From assembly GCF_003669035.1 (NCBI RefSeq), contig NZ_CP033070.1, positions 2,108,001 to 2,172,000 of the forward strand: a stretch of 64,000 nt of DNA, given 5' to 3'. The notes under the pieces are model-generated. The model was not told where the DNA came from, did not search any database, and was given only the letters and a program-made list of their open reading frames with translations. This DNA comes from Chryseobacterium sp. 3008163. GTDB lineage: Bacteria; Bacteroidota; Bacteroidia; Flavobacteriales; Weeksellaceae. The translations under genes and the position numbers were made by a program. How positions within the stretch are numbered: position 1 is the first letter of the stretch; every line of letters starts with the position of its first letter. This document shows, piece after piece, positions 48,537-57,456 of this stretch.

Positions 48537-48877
48537 ATGACAGAAGCAGAATTATGGGCTAAGGTTGAAGAATTTTTTCAAATAAATTTCGACACAGAAA
48601 AACATCCGCAGATTGACACCATTTTATTTTTAATCGGTGTACAGGAATTGGGAAGCGGACAACAAAAATACACCAAAGACGACAAACTGAATATCCTGCA
48701 CATTGCAGTTTGCAGATTGCTTGAACCTTTCGGTTATTTTAAATTCACCCATTACGATAAAGACGGATATCCGCATTTTGAGGAAGTGGAAAAACTTCCT
48801 GAACTGAAACCTAATGAGCAACAGCTTTTGATGAAAAAGCGATTATTCATTATTTTCAGGAAGAGGAATTACTATAA
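48537..48877 (+). pseudogene. Conserved small protein of unknown function, C-terminus frameshifted
   Basis: Starts MTEAELWAKVEEFFQINFD; helical and acidic. As it stands the frame runs to 48926, through a terminator hairpin, with a basic, unlikely tail. One more A in the A5 run at 48834-48838 gives MKKAIIHYFQEEELL and a stop at 48877, five bases before the terminator stem, for a 113-residue protein. Its pattern HPQIDTILFLIGVQELG and YTKDDKLNILHIAVCRLLEPFG is one I associate with a conserved Chryseobacterium family lacking a name. Function unknown. Confidence 0.72.
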
Positions 48878-48881
48878 ATTT

Positions 48882-48912
48882 AAAAGGAAAGCTATTATGC
48901 TTTCCTTTTTTT
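48882..48912 (+). terminator. Rho-independent terminator
   Basis: AAAAGGAAAGC / GCTTTCCTTTT perfect stem, 6-base loop, T7 run; it sits right behind the restored stop at 48877. Confidence 0.88.
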
Positions 48913-48917
48913 GCTTA

Positions 48918-49401
48918 TTATTTTAAAATCTCTTCGAGCTGATTCAAGCCCATTTTAAAACCTTCTTCAAAACCCATTTCCAATTGCTTTTTCATGTCTT
49001 CTTCAGTTTGAAAATGCATGTTGACAGATAGTTTGGTCCCTTCTTCAACTCCGGTAAAACCTAGAAGCCATTTGGTTTGCGGGAAATTCTCATCAATTTT
49101 TCCATTTTCATCACAGAATGCGTCGATTCCGTCAAAACTCCTTCCATTATTAATCTCACCGTACTTCACTTGTGAATAAATTTTCTCCCCTTCCGGACCA
49201 TTCATGGAGTAGAACCACCCCCCCCTCTTCAAAGTTGAGATTTTCAGTTTCGCATTTCCATGGTTTCGGAGCCCACCATTGGTCAAGTAGTTCAGCATGA
49301 GTAAAATAATCCCATACTTTTGAAACTTCCGCATCATAGACTTTCATGACGTAGATACTTTTCGAATCAAAATCTTTATTAAAAACTATTTCAGAATTCA
49401 T
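48918..49401 (-). pseudogene. SRPBCC (AHSA1-like) protein, split at a poly-G run
   Basis: Start ATG 49401 (MNSEIVFNKDFDSKSIYVMK). The N-terminal half AELLDQWWAPKPWKCET and the C-terminal half WFYSMNGPEGEKI, KWLLGFTGVEEGTKLSVNMHF are the two parts of an AHSA1-type START-like domain of about 160 residues. The frame changes at the eight-C run 49218-49225 (poly-G on the coding strand). Ten Gs would give FEEGGGWFYSM, in line with the family EGGxWxYxM motif; seven would also restore the frame. Such proteins bind hydrophobic ligands or assist Hsp90-like chaperones; the exact role is unknown. Confidence 0.8.
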
Positions 49402-49599
49402 TTGTAATATTTTTATTTAAAATTAAAAATTTAAACTTACTAACCACTAAATATTTCCCAATAAAAAAGGATGTATTCGTAAAAAAATGTTAAAAAACAT
49501 GATTTTAAGAAATTGGACACAATTTTTTGGCGCATTTTTTGTTTATCTCGTGATAAAATATTTAATTTTAACATTTGTAATTACAAATTATTATATTCA

Positions 49600-51146
49600 A
49601 TGAATAATAAGTTCATCCCGATAATCTCAGTCTTCATGACAATTTCTTTAATTGTCTTTGTGACACTGCAGTTTTATTGGCTTAAAGGATATTATGGAGC
49701 GCTGGAACAAGAGTTTTCCAACAAAGTCTATACCGCTCTGGAAAATACCACAAAAACAGTCTCTGAATTAGAAGCAGAAAAATTATTTAATGAAAATTAT
49801 GAAAACTTCAGAGACAATATTAAGGCAAACAGTAAACAACCTTCGTTGACGACAATCCAGCAAACGATTGATTCTGGAACTCAAAGATCAATAATCTATT
49901 CTAAAAATCTTATTGAACAAAAGCAACTTCCTCTCAACAAAAGTGGAGATTCACTACGTTTAACTACATTGTACACAGATGGTGCTGCTTACACGATTAA
50001 AAAGACACAACCAAAAGAGAAATATTAACTAGTGAAATTAATCAGGATATTGGAAATGGGGATTACACTTTAAAGGAATTTCTAGATGTAAGAGGTAATA
50101 ATCTACCAATCACAAAACGTGTTGACAAAAAGGTTTTAGACTCAATCATTACCAAAGAATTGAGCATGAAAGGAATCTCTGCTAACTTCGGATATGGAGT
50201 TATGGATAAAAACAACAAATTGACCAATGTAGTCAACAAGATTTTTAAAGATAAAAAAGAAGGCAACACCTATTCTTATCCTCTATTTACAGATACAAAA
50301 GACAGAACGTTGTATACTTTAGCTTTAGTGTTCCCGAAAAAGGAGTATTCTTTAGCGATGAATAACTGGCCAATGCTTTTAGGAACATTTCTTTCTCTCC
50401 TGACAATTTTGGGAATTTATATTATTTCTATTAATTACATGATGAAGCAGAAGAAAATTGCTGAGATCAAAACTGACTTTATCAATAATATGTCTCATGA
50501 GTTTAAAACTCCGCTGGCGACCATTTCAGTAGCGACAGATTCTTTAGCCAATGATAAAATAGCAACCAATCCTGAAAAAGTAAGATATTACTCAAGTCTC
50601 ATTAAGCAGGAAAACCTGAGAATGAAAAAGCAGGTAGAAAACGTTCTCAATATGTCTAAGCTGGAAAGAAACGAGGTTAAATTATTCCTGAAAGAAACTA
50701 ACGTAAGAGAATTAATCAAAAGAACAACTGAGTCATTTGGTCTTATTGTTTCTCAGAGAAACGGTACGTTGAGACAGGAGTTTAATGCCGATAAATATAT
50801 TTTCAAAATTGATGAATTCCACATCTCAAATATGCTGGTTAACCTTTTGGATAATGCAAATAAATATTCTCCGGAAGCACCAGAAATCGACATAAAAACC
50901 AAAAACGAAGGCAATTGGTACGTAATCGAAATTTCCGATAAAGGAATGGGTATGGAAACAGAGAACAAAACCCGAATTTTTGAAAAATTCTTCCGCGAAG
51001 AAACAGGAAACATTCACAATGTAAAAGGACAAGGGCTTGGGCTTTCTTACGTTAAGAAAATCGTTGAACTTCATAAAGGTCAAGTGATTGTAGACTCAGA
51101 AAAAGACAACGGAAGTAAGTTTATCATTAAACTTCCAATGGCTTAG
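49600..51146 (+). pseudogene. Two-component sensor histidine kinase, split by an apparent 1-base deletion
   Basis: Repaired, a 515-residue kinase. It has TM1 (residues ~7-27), a ~220-residue periplasmic sensor of unknown type, TM2 (LLGTFLSLLTILGIYIISI), H-box NNMSHEFKTPLATI with phospho-His, N-box NLLDNANKYSPE, G1 DKGMGME and G2 GQGLGLSYVKKI. The first frame stops at 50028. One A added to the A5 run at 49999-50003 gives YTIKKDTTKREILTSEINQD and continues through the sensor. ATG 49600 starts just before TM1. The cognate regulator starts 51 bases downstream. Confidence 0.88.
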
Positions 51147-51197
51147 CTAAAAATTATAATTAATAAAGTAATAATAAATTAAATAAATAAACAAGAT

Positions 51198-51884
51198 ATG
51201 AGCAACAGAATATTATTAGTAGAAGACGACCAGAGTTTCGGAGCAGTTTTGAAAGATTACCTTTCTATCAACAATTTTGAAGTAACTTTAGCAGTCGATG
51301 GCGAACAAGGTCTGAAAGAATTTACAGAAAACGAATTTGACATCTGTATTTTTGACGTAATGATGCCTAAAAAAGACGGTTTTTCTTTAGCGGAAGACGT
51401 TAAGAAAATCGATAAAAACACCCCTATTATCTTCCTTACTGCAAGAAATATGAGAGAAGATATTTTGAAAGGTTATCAACTGGGAGCTGATGATTACATC
51501 ACAAAACCTTTTGATACTGAATTACTTTTATATAAAATCAAAGCGATTCTTCAGAGAAGCTCTACTTTAGAAAATGAAGAGCAGGAGCAGTTTAAAATCA
51601 GCAATATCTTCTTTGATTCTATGTTGAGACAATTGAGAGTTGGAGATAATGAATATAAACTTTCACCCAAAGAAAATGAGCTTTTAAAGTTGCTTTGCCT
51701 TCACAGAAACGACTTTATGCCAAGAGATCTTGCATTAAGAAAAATCTGGAAAAAAGAAAATTACTTTACCGCCAGAAGTATGGATGTTTACATTGCAAAA
51801 TTGAGAAAACTCCTGAAAGAAGACGATGGGCTAGAAATCATCAACGTTCACGGTGAAGGTTTCAGACTTTTGGTTAAGAACTAA
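51198..51884 (+). CDS. OmpR-family response regulator
   Basis: A 228-residue regulator. The receiver domain has LLVEDDQSFG (acidic pocket), phospho-Asp in CIFDVMMPKKDG, FLTARN and the Lys in ADDYITKPF. A C-terminal winged helix follows (LSPKENELLKLLCLHRNDFMPRDL, RSMDVYIAKLRKLL, INVHGEGFRLL). It pairs with the preceding histidine kinase. The target is unknown; the next genes downstream form a metal-related set, but a terminator separates them. Confidence 0.94.
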   Translation: MSNRILLVEDDQSFGAVLKDYLSINNFEVTLAVDGEQGLKEFTENEFDICIFDVMMPKKDGFSLAEDVKKIDKNTPIIFLTARNMREDILKGYQLGADDYITKPFDTELLLYKIKAILQRSSTLENEEQEQFKISNIFFDSMLRQLRVGDNEYKLSPKENELLKLLCLHRNDFMPRDLALRKIWKKENYFTARSMDVYIAKLRKLLKEDDGLEIINVHGEGFRLLVKN

Positions 51885-51913
51885 ACGAACGTTAAAATAC
51901 CAATATAATACAG

Positions 51914-51956
51914 AAATTAGCAAAGCATTTAGAAATGTTTTGCTAATTTTGTTTTT
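51914..51956 (+). terminator. Terminator of the two-component operon
   Basis: 16-base stem AAATTAGCAAAGCATT / AATGTTTTGCTAATTT (one G-U), short loop, then T-rich tail. Confidence 0.87.
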
Positions 51957-52058
51957 TACGCTTATTCATTATGAAATCGCTATGACTAACCTAGGAAATA
52001 ATCTCCAATAAAGATTAAGCGATACCATATGACCTTAAAAAAACAATAAAAACTACTT

Positions 52059-52715
52059 ATGAAAAATATATTTTTAGGAGTTTTAACGGCAGGGATTTTA
52101 GTTATTTCTTGCAAGAAAGACGAAAAACCTACTTACATAAAAGACGAATCAGGAGTTCAACAACCAATCGCAGCGGTCAACAACACCCCACAACCTTCAT
52201 TATTGAATCAGGCAGGAATTACAACTGCTGCACCCAATTCTCCAGCTGGAGCAACCGCTCCAGGAATGAATCCTCCTCACGGGCAACCGGGTCACAGATG
52301 CGAAATTCCTGTTGGACAACCTTTAAATGGCGGCGGAACACCCGCACCGGCGGCTAATCCTTCCACACAAAACATTACGGTAAACGGAAATAGCCAAGTT
52401 CAAATTGATCCCAATGCAGTAAGTCCGGGAAAAATAATGATGGATCAAAATGGGAAACAAGTGAAAACTGCTCCGGGAATGAATCCTCCACACGGTCAGC
52501 CAGGCCACAGATGTGACATTCCTGTTGGTCAGCCCTTAAACAGCAAACCTGCACCTGCATCTCAACCGACTGCACAGACAACTCAAGTACAAGCTCCGCA
52601 ACCAATGCCGGCACCTAAAGCTGTAGCAAATAATACAGGTCCAAAGCCAAAAATGAATCCTGACCACGGTGAGCCTTGGCATGATTGTGCTAAAAAAGTT
52701 GGAGAGGCACTTTGA
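52059..52715 (+). CDS. Lipoprotein with three His/Cys repeats (NPxHGxPxHxC)
   Basis: A 218-residue lipoprotein (lipobox LVISCKKD, acylated Cys18). After a Pro/Ala/Thr/Gln-rich disordered stretch it carries three copies of the motif at about residues 70-90, 141-161 and 199-218. Copies 1 and 2 are MNPPHGQPGHRC(E/D)IPVGQP; copy 3 is MNPDHGEPWHDCAKKVGEAL. Each holds two His and one Cys with regular spacing, suggesting a metal or haem site. I recall this motif from other flavobacterial lipoproteins without an assigned function. It starts the cluster with the Cys-rich protein and the HMA-TonB receptor. Confidence 0.8.
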   Translation: MKNIFLGVLTAGILVISCKKDEKPTYIKDESGVQQPIAAVNNTPQPSLLNQAGITTAAPNSPAGATAPGMNPPHGQPGHRCEIPVGQPLNGGGTPAPAANPSTQNITVNGNSQVQIDPNAVSPGKIMMDQNGKQVKTAPGMNPPHGQPGHRCDIPVGQPLNSKPAPASQPTAQTTQVQAPQPMPAPKAVANNTGPKPKMNPDHGEPWHDCAKKVGEAL

Positions 52716-52725
52716 AATTTTTCCG

Positions 52726-52733
52726 TAAGTTTG
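52726..52733 (+). promoter_or_regulatory. -7 promoter box (TAAGTTTG), near-leaderless GTG start
   Basis: TAnnTTTG box ending four bases before the GTG at 52738. It would place the transcription start at or next to the start codon of the Cys-rich protein. Confidence 0.5.
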
Positions 52734-52737
52734 CATT

Positions 52738-53094
52738 GTGAAATACACACAGTTTTTATTAATTATTTTTTGTTTGGGAATTTTCTTGATTCCTAAAAAT
52801 AATTTTTATACCCTGACTTCACAGGAAAACTGTTGCAACACAGAATCAAACACTCATAGCTGTTGCGAAAAAGATGATGACAGTCACGATAAAAAAAACG
52901 GGGAATCTTCATGCAACGACGATTGTTGTTCTCTTTGTATGACATGCCATAATTTCGTAGAAAATCTTTCTGCAAAAACCTTATTTTTCAATCACACCCC
53001 TTTTAAAACAGATAAAAGTTTAGAATTTCAATATTCTGATCCTCATATTTCAGATAGTTTAAAAGACATTTGGCAACCGCCTAAACTAGGTTAA
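52738..53094 (+). CDS. Cysteine-rich small secreted protein, HYC_CC_PP-like
   Basis: A 118-residue protein with an N-terminal signal/anchor helix (residues 4-19). A Cys/His/Asp-rich centre follows: ENCCNTESNTHSCCEKDDD, SSCNDDCCSLCMTCHNF, nine Cys after the signal. The end is KDIWQPPKL. This matches the Bacteroidota family I know as HYC_CC_PP, typically found directly before TonB receptors that import or sense metals, as here. The only plausible start is GTG 52738, behind a -7 box. Likely a periplasmic or surface metal-binding protein; the metal is unknown. Confidence 0.72.
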   Translation: MKYTQFLLIIFCLGIFLIPKNNFYTLTSQENCCNTESNTHSCCEKDDDSHDKKNGESSCNDDCCSLCMTCHNFVENLSAKTLFFNHTPFKTDKSLEFQYSDPHISDSLKDIWQPPKLG

Positions 53095-53158
53095 TTACAT
53101 CCAAATTATTCATTAAGATTTTAATGAATCGTTTTTTAATTAATCTAAATTTTAAACA

Positions 53159-55851
53159 ATGAAATTATATACTACCAAGGTAATCCTTGGCCTATTCCTG
53201 TTATTTACACAATTTATCTTTGCTCAAAACCTTCATAAAAGCCAGTTTCAGGTAAAAGGGAGCTGCGATATGTGCAAAGAAAGAATAGAATCCACAGCTT
53301 TGAAAGCAGGAGCAACTACAGCCATATATTCAGTTGATGCACAAACACTCACTTTAGAAACGTCAGACAATATTTCGTCTGAAGATATTCTTAAAAAAGT
53401 AGCAGAAGCCGGACATGACAACGAGAAGTTCAAAGCTTCTGATGAAACCTATCAAAAACTTCCAGGATGCTGTCATTACGAAAGGGAAGCTCAAACTGAA
53501 AAAACACCACCAGCAGAAAACCACAATCATTCAAAAGGTGAAAATGAGTTTTTTGTAAAGGGAAATTGTGAATCTTGCAAAGCCAGAATTGAAAAAGCAG
53601 CAAAATCAGCGGGAGCAAAATCAGCAGAATGGAATGCAGAAAAACAAATCGTCATTTTAGATTTTGATTCTTCAAAAACCTCAGCAGACCAGATTTTAAA
53701 AAGATTGCTGAAGTAGGTCACGATAACGAAAAATACAAAACGACTGAGGACATTTACAAAAAGCTTCCGGGATGTTGTTTGTACGACCGTGAGACTGCAT
53801 TTGGTGAAGCCAATGCTAATGTACATTCTGATCAAAATGCTACAATGCACGATTCAAAAAAACACACAGATTCCGATGCTGGTCATCAACATGACATAAA
53901 CGCAAAAAACATTGAAGAAGTAAAGTTATCGGCATCTAAAGCGGTAACATCTATCAATAAAAAGGAGGCGGGCTTGGTTTTTAATATCGACAAAAAAGAA
54001 TTATTAAAAGCAGCGTGTTGTAATTTATCTGAAAGTTTTGAAACCAATGCAACTGTTGATGTTTCGTTTAGTAATGCGGTAACGGGAACAAAACAGCTTA
54101 AAATGTTAGGTTTAGATCAAAAATACACAAGTCTGACTAAAGAGCTTTTACCTGAAATCAGAGGTTTGGCATCTGCTTATGGATTAAATTTTATTCCCGG
54201 AAGATGGATTGAAAGTATTCAACTGACTAAAGGTGGAAGTACTGTAACGAGCGGTTACGAAAGTATCACAGGACAAATCAACACCGAACTGATTAAGAAT
54301 TCTGAAAAATCTGAGACTTCTTTAAATTTATTTTCTGATTTTAACGGAAGAGCTGAAGCGAATATCACCCATGTGGAACCAATTGATGATCATTGGACGC
54401 AAACTTTTCTACTTCACGGAAACGGAACGTTTGGAGATACAGATATGAATGATGACGGCTTCCTTGACCGACCAAAAGGAACACAGTTGAATGCAGCTTA
54501 TTTATTGAATTTTAATGATTTAGAACACTCAGGTTTTGGTTCGCATTTCGGAATTAATTTCGTGAAAGATGAAAGAACTGCAGGACAAATCGGTTTTGAT
54601 AAAAAACTTTCGCAAGACCAACAAACTGCTTACGGAGTTGGGATTGATATTTCCAGATTTCAGGTTTGGAACAAGACGGGTTATGTTTTTAAAGGAAAAC
54701 CTTACCAAAGTTTGGGTTGGATGAATCAGTATGTCTATCATCAGCAGGACAGCTTTTTCGGATTGAGAAATTATTCAGGACAGCAGCATACATATTATTC
54801 AAATTTAATTTTTGAAAGTATCATCGGAAATACGAACCATAAATATAAAACCGGAGCAAGTTTCATGTATGATACGTACAATGAAGATTATCTGACCGAT
54901 AATTTCAAAAGAAACGAAGTCGTTCCCGGAATTTTTGCTGAATATACTTTGACGGGTTTAAAATATACTTTGGTTGCCGGAGCAAGAGCTGATTTTCATA
55001 ATCTGGCAGGAACTCAGTTTACGCCGAGATTAAATTTTAAATATGATTTCACGCCGCAAACTATTTTAAGGTTATCTGCTGGAAGAGGTTTCAGAACCGC
55101 TTCAGTTTTTGCGGAAAACCAACAGTATTTTGCATCCAACAGAAACATTCAGATTCTTCAAAATGGTGGAGATATTTATGGCTTGAAACCGGAAATTGCT
55201 TGGAATTTTGGGGCAAGTCTGCAACAGGAATTTAAACTATTCGGAAGAAAATCTACTTTGATGGTTGATTTTTTCAGAACAGATTTCCAGGATCAGGTTT
55301 TGGTAGATCTTGACCGTTCGCCTCAGCAATTGACTTTCTATAATTTAGAAGGGAAATCTTTCGCTAATTCATTTCAAACACAATGGGATTTTACTCCGTT
55401 CAAAAATTTTGAAGTGAGATTGGCTTACAAATATTATGATGTACAAGCAGATTACATCGATGGAAGAAGGGAAATTCCTTTTATGGCGAAGCACAGAGGT
55501 TTTGTAAATTTAGCGTATGCAACCAATAAAAATACAAAAGGCGGATTCTGGAGTTTTGACACCACTTTAAATGTTGTCGGAAAACAAAGGCTTCCCAATA
55601 CAGCAAGCAATCCTGTAGAATTTCAAATTCCTACATACTCAGAATCTTATGCAGTTGTAAATGCGCAGATTTCAAGAAATTTCAACCAGAAAATCAGAGC
55701 ATATGTAGGCGGTGAAAACCTGACTTCTTACAATCAGAAAAATGCGATTGTAGATTTCAAAAATCCTTTCGGAAATTATTTTGATGGCGGAATGGTATAT
55801 GCTCCAATTATGAAAGCTAATTTCTACGTAGGACTGGATGTGAGTTTCTAA
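53159..55851 (+). pseudogene. TonB-dependent receptor fused to two HMA metal-binding domains, split by an apparent 1-base deletion
   Basis: Repaired, an 897-residue protein. It begins with a signal peptide (1-23). HMA domain 1 has C36xxC39 in GSCDMCKERIE, then a linker HDNEKFK...KLPGCCHYERE. HMA domain 2 has C137xxC140 in GNCESCKARIE, followed by a second copy of the linker ending KLPGCCLYDRE. A His-rich spacer leads to a TonB plug (LKAACCNLSESFETN, GSTVTSGYESITGQIN) and a barrel ending KANFYVGLDVSF. The HMA units replace the usual carboxypeptidase-like N-domain. The first frame ends at 53716. One A added to the A5 run at 53698-53702 restores ILKKIAEVGHDNEKYK. A role in copper or similar metal transport or sensing is inferred. 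Confidence 0.85.
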
Positions 55852-55883
55852 TTTGATTCAATTTATTTTTAAATAAATCTAAG

Positions 55884-55926
55884 GCATGATGTCGATAATT
55901 TAATCTTATTGCATCATGCTTTTTTT
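55884..55926 (+). terminator. Terminator of the HMA-TonB receptor
   Basis: GCATGATG / CATCATGC perfect stem with a 20-base AT-rich loop and a T7 run. Confidence 0.78.
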
Positions 55927-55991
55927 GTACCTTTCAGTTAAAGAAAATATATGGTTTTGAAGAACTTATTTTTGAGGACGATTATAAAAAA

Positions 55992-56822
55992 TTGGGTTTT
56001 GAACATTTCTCTCAAAATAATTTTGAAAGCGTAGAACGTCTAAAATCACAACCTTACATCAAAGTATTGTATTTGCCCGCAGGATATGAGCTTACCGTAG
56101 ATTTTAATCATTACAAAACAGAATCTCCAAGTCTTTTTTTCATTACTTACCAGCTTCTCGATATCAAAAAAGGAAATGCAGACGAGGCATCTCTTATTTA
56201 TTATAACAGAGATTTTTATTGTATTCAAATTCATGATAAAGAAGTTGCGTGTGACGGATTGCTATTTCACAATGTGTTTGAAAATCCAAAAGTTGAGCTC
56301 AGTGATTCTGAAAATGACATCATCAAGAACTTATTTGAAAACATTAAAGATGAGCTTGAGTCTAAAGATTCTTCTTCCGAAGAAATGATAAGAACGTACT
56401 TGAAACAAATGATCATTCGTGCCACCAGAAAATGGAAAGTTCAAAATATAGAAACCGAAAATCTAAAGATCAACCATCAGGAACTTGAGGTTTTCAGAGA
56501 CTTCAGCCGTTATCTGGAAATTCATTACAGAGAAAAGCATCACGTCTCAGATTATGCAGAAATGCTTCATGTTGCACCCAAAACACTGAGCCACAAGTTT
56601 AAAAATCTTAATCTGGATTCTCCCAATCAATATATCATCAACAGAATTCTGCTGGAAGCAAAAAGGCTTCTTTTCTATACAGACAAAACAGTGAAAGAAA
56701 TCGGCTATGATTTAGGTTACGAAGACCCCGCCTATTTCAACAGGCTCTTCACCCAAAAAGTAGGAAGCACTCCAATCAATTTCAAGAAAAATTATTCGTC
56801 GGGAAAAAAGTACAACATTTAA
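55992..56822 (+). CDS. AraC family transcriptional regulator
   Basis: A 276-residue regulator from the TTG at 55992. It has an N-terminal cupin-like ligand domain (VLYLPAGYELTVDFNHYK) and a C-terminal AraC double helix-turn-helix (HVSDYAEMLHVAPKTLSHKFK, VKEIGYDLGYEDPAYFNRLFTQKVGSTPINFKKN). The frame is open further upstream with family-like sequence (KKIYGFEELIFEDDYKKLGFEHF), but has no ATG; the codon at 55941 is AAG, one substitution from ATG. So the annotated start is uncertain. It precedes the osmC gene, which has its own -7 box. Confidence 0.85.
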   Translation: MGFEHFSQNNFESVERLKSQPYIKVLYLPAGYELTVDFNHYKTESPSLFFITYQLLDIKKGNADEASLIYYNRDFYCIQIHDKEVACDGLLFHNVFENPKVELSDSENDIIKNLFENIKDELESKDSSSEEMIRTYLKQMIIRATRKWKVQNIETENLKINHQELEVFRDFSRYLEIHYREKHHVSDYAEMLHVAPKTLSHKFKNLNLDSPNQYIINRILLEAKRLLFYTDKTVKEIGYDLGYEDPAYFNRLFTQKVGSTPINFKKNYSSGKKYNI

Positions 56823-56858
56823 TGCTTTAAATCTATTTATTGAAGAACTTACACTCAA

Positions 56859-56866
56859 TATCTTTG
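56859..56866 (+). promoter_or_regulatory. -7 promoter box (TATCTTTG)
   Basis: TAnnTTTG box 49 bases before the OsmC-family start, with a TTG 16 bases upstream, slightly short of the usual -33 spacing. Confidence 0.5.
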
Positions 56867-56915
56867 TATCATCAAAAAAGCAATTAATATTTAACATTAA
56901 AAAATTCAAAACATT

Positions 56916-57332
56916 ATGAAACGTAACGCAACAGCCGTATGGAACGGAACCGTAAAAGAAGGAAAAGGTCATTTAACGACTCAAAGCACAACGCTTAACC
57001 AAACTCAATATTCTTTCAGCAGCCGTTTTGAAGATGGTGTAGGAACAAATCCTGAAGAATTATTAGCAGCAGCACACGCAGGATGCTTTACAATGAAATT
57101 GAGCGCAGAACTTTCTCAGGCCGGTTTCACACCTGAAGAACTGACGACAAAATCAGTAATCACATTAGACCCAAGCATCGGAAAAATCACAAAGTCTGAA
57201 TTGACTTTAACTGCAAAAGTTCCTGGAATTTCTGAAGAAGACTTTCAAAAATATGCAAAAATTGCAGAAGAAGGTTGCCCGGTAAGCGCAGCTTTCAATT
57301 TCGAAATTACTTTGAATGCAACTTTGGCTTAA
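56916..57332 (+). CDS. OsmC family peroxiredoxin
   Basis: A 138-residue thiol-dependent peroxidase of the OsmC/Ohr fold, protecting against organic and hydrogen peroxides. The two reactive cysteines are in place: [16 protein letters not shown] and [13 protein letters not shown]. The N-terminal Arg region ([16 protein letters not shown]) belongs to the active site. Length is normal. It sits between an AraC-type and a TetR-type regulator gene; either could control it. Confidence 0.93.
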   Translation: MKRNATAVWNGTVKEGKGHLTTQSTTLNQTQYSFSSRFEDGVGTNPEELLAAAHAGCFTMKLSAELSQAGFTPEELTTKSVITLDPSIGKITKSELTLTAKVPGISEEDFQKYAKIAEEGCPVSAAFNFEITLNATLA

Positions 57333-57363
57333 GTTTTAGATAAACTAACCCGATTACAATATG

Positions 57364-57400
57364 AAGTCTGAAGATAATTGAATCTCAGACTTTATTTTTA
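57364..57400 (+). terminator. Probable terminator after osmC
   Basis: AAGTCTGA / TCAGACTT stem, 13-base loop, then TATTTTTA; the tail is interrupted, so strength is uncertain. Confidence 0.6.
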
Positions 57401-57406
57401 GAATCG

Positions 57407-57426
57407 AATATACCGATTGGTATATT
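57407..57426. promoter_or_regulatory. Palindromic operator, probable TetR autoregulation site
   Basis: AATATACC, 4 bases (GATT), GGTATATT: a perfect 8-base inverted repeat centred 41 bases before the TetR start and ending five bases before its -7 box. The position over the promoter and the half-site symmetry are those of a TetR-family operator. Confidence 0.68.
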
Positions 57427-57431
57427 TTTAT

Positions 57432-57439
57432 TATATTTG
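57432..57439 (+). promoter_or_regulatory. -7 promoter box (TATATTTG) of the TetR gene
   Basis: TAnnTTTG box directly beside the palindromic operator and 17 bases before the ATG at 57457. Confidence 0.55.
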
Positions 57440-57456
57440 CACATCATTTTGTATAA

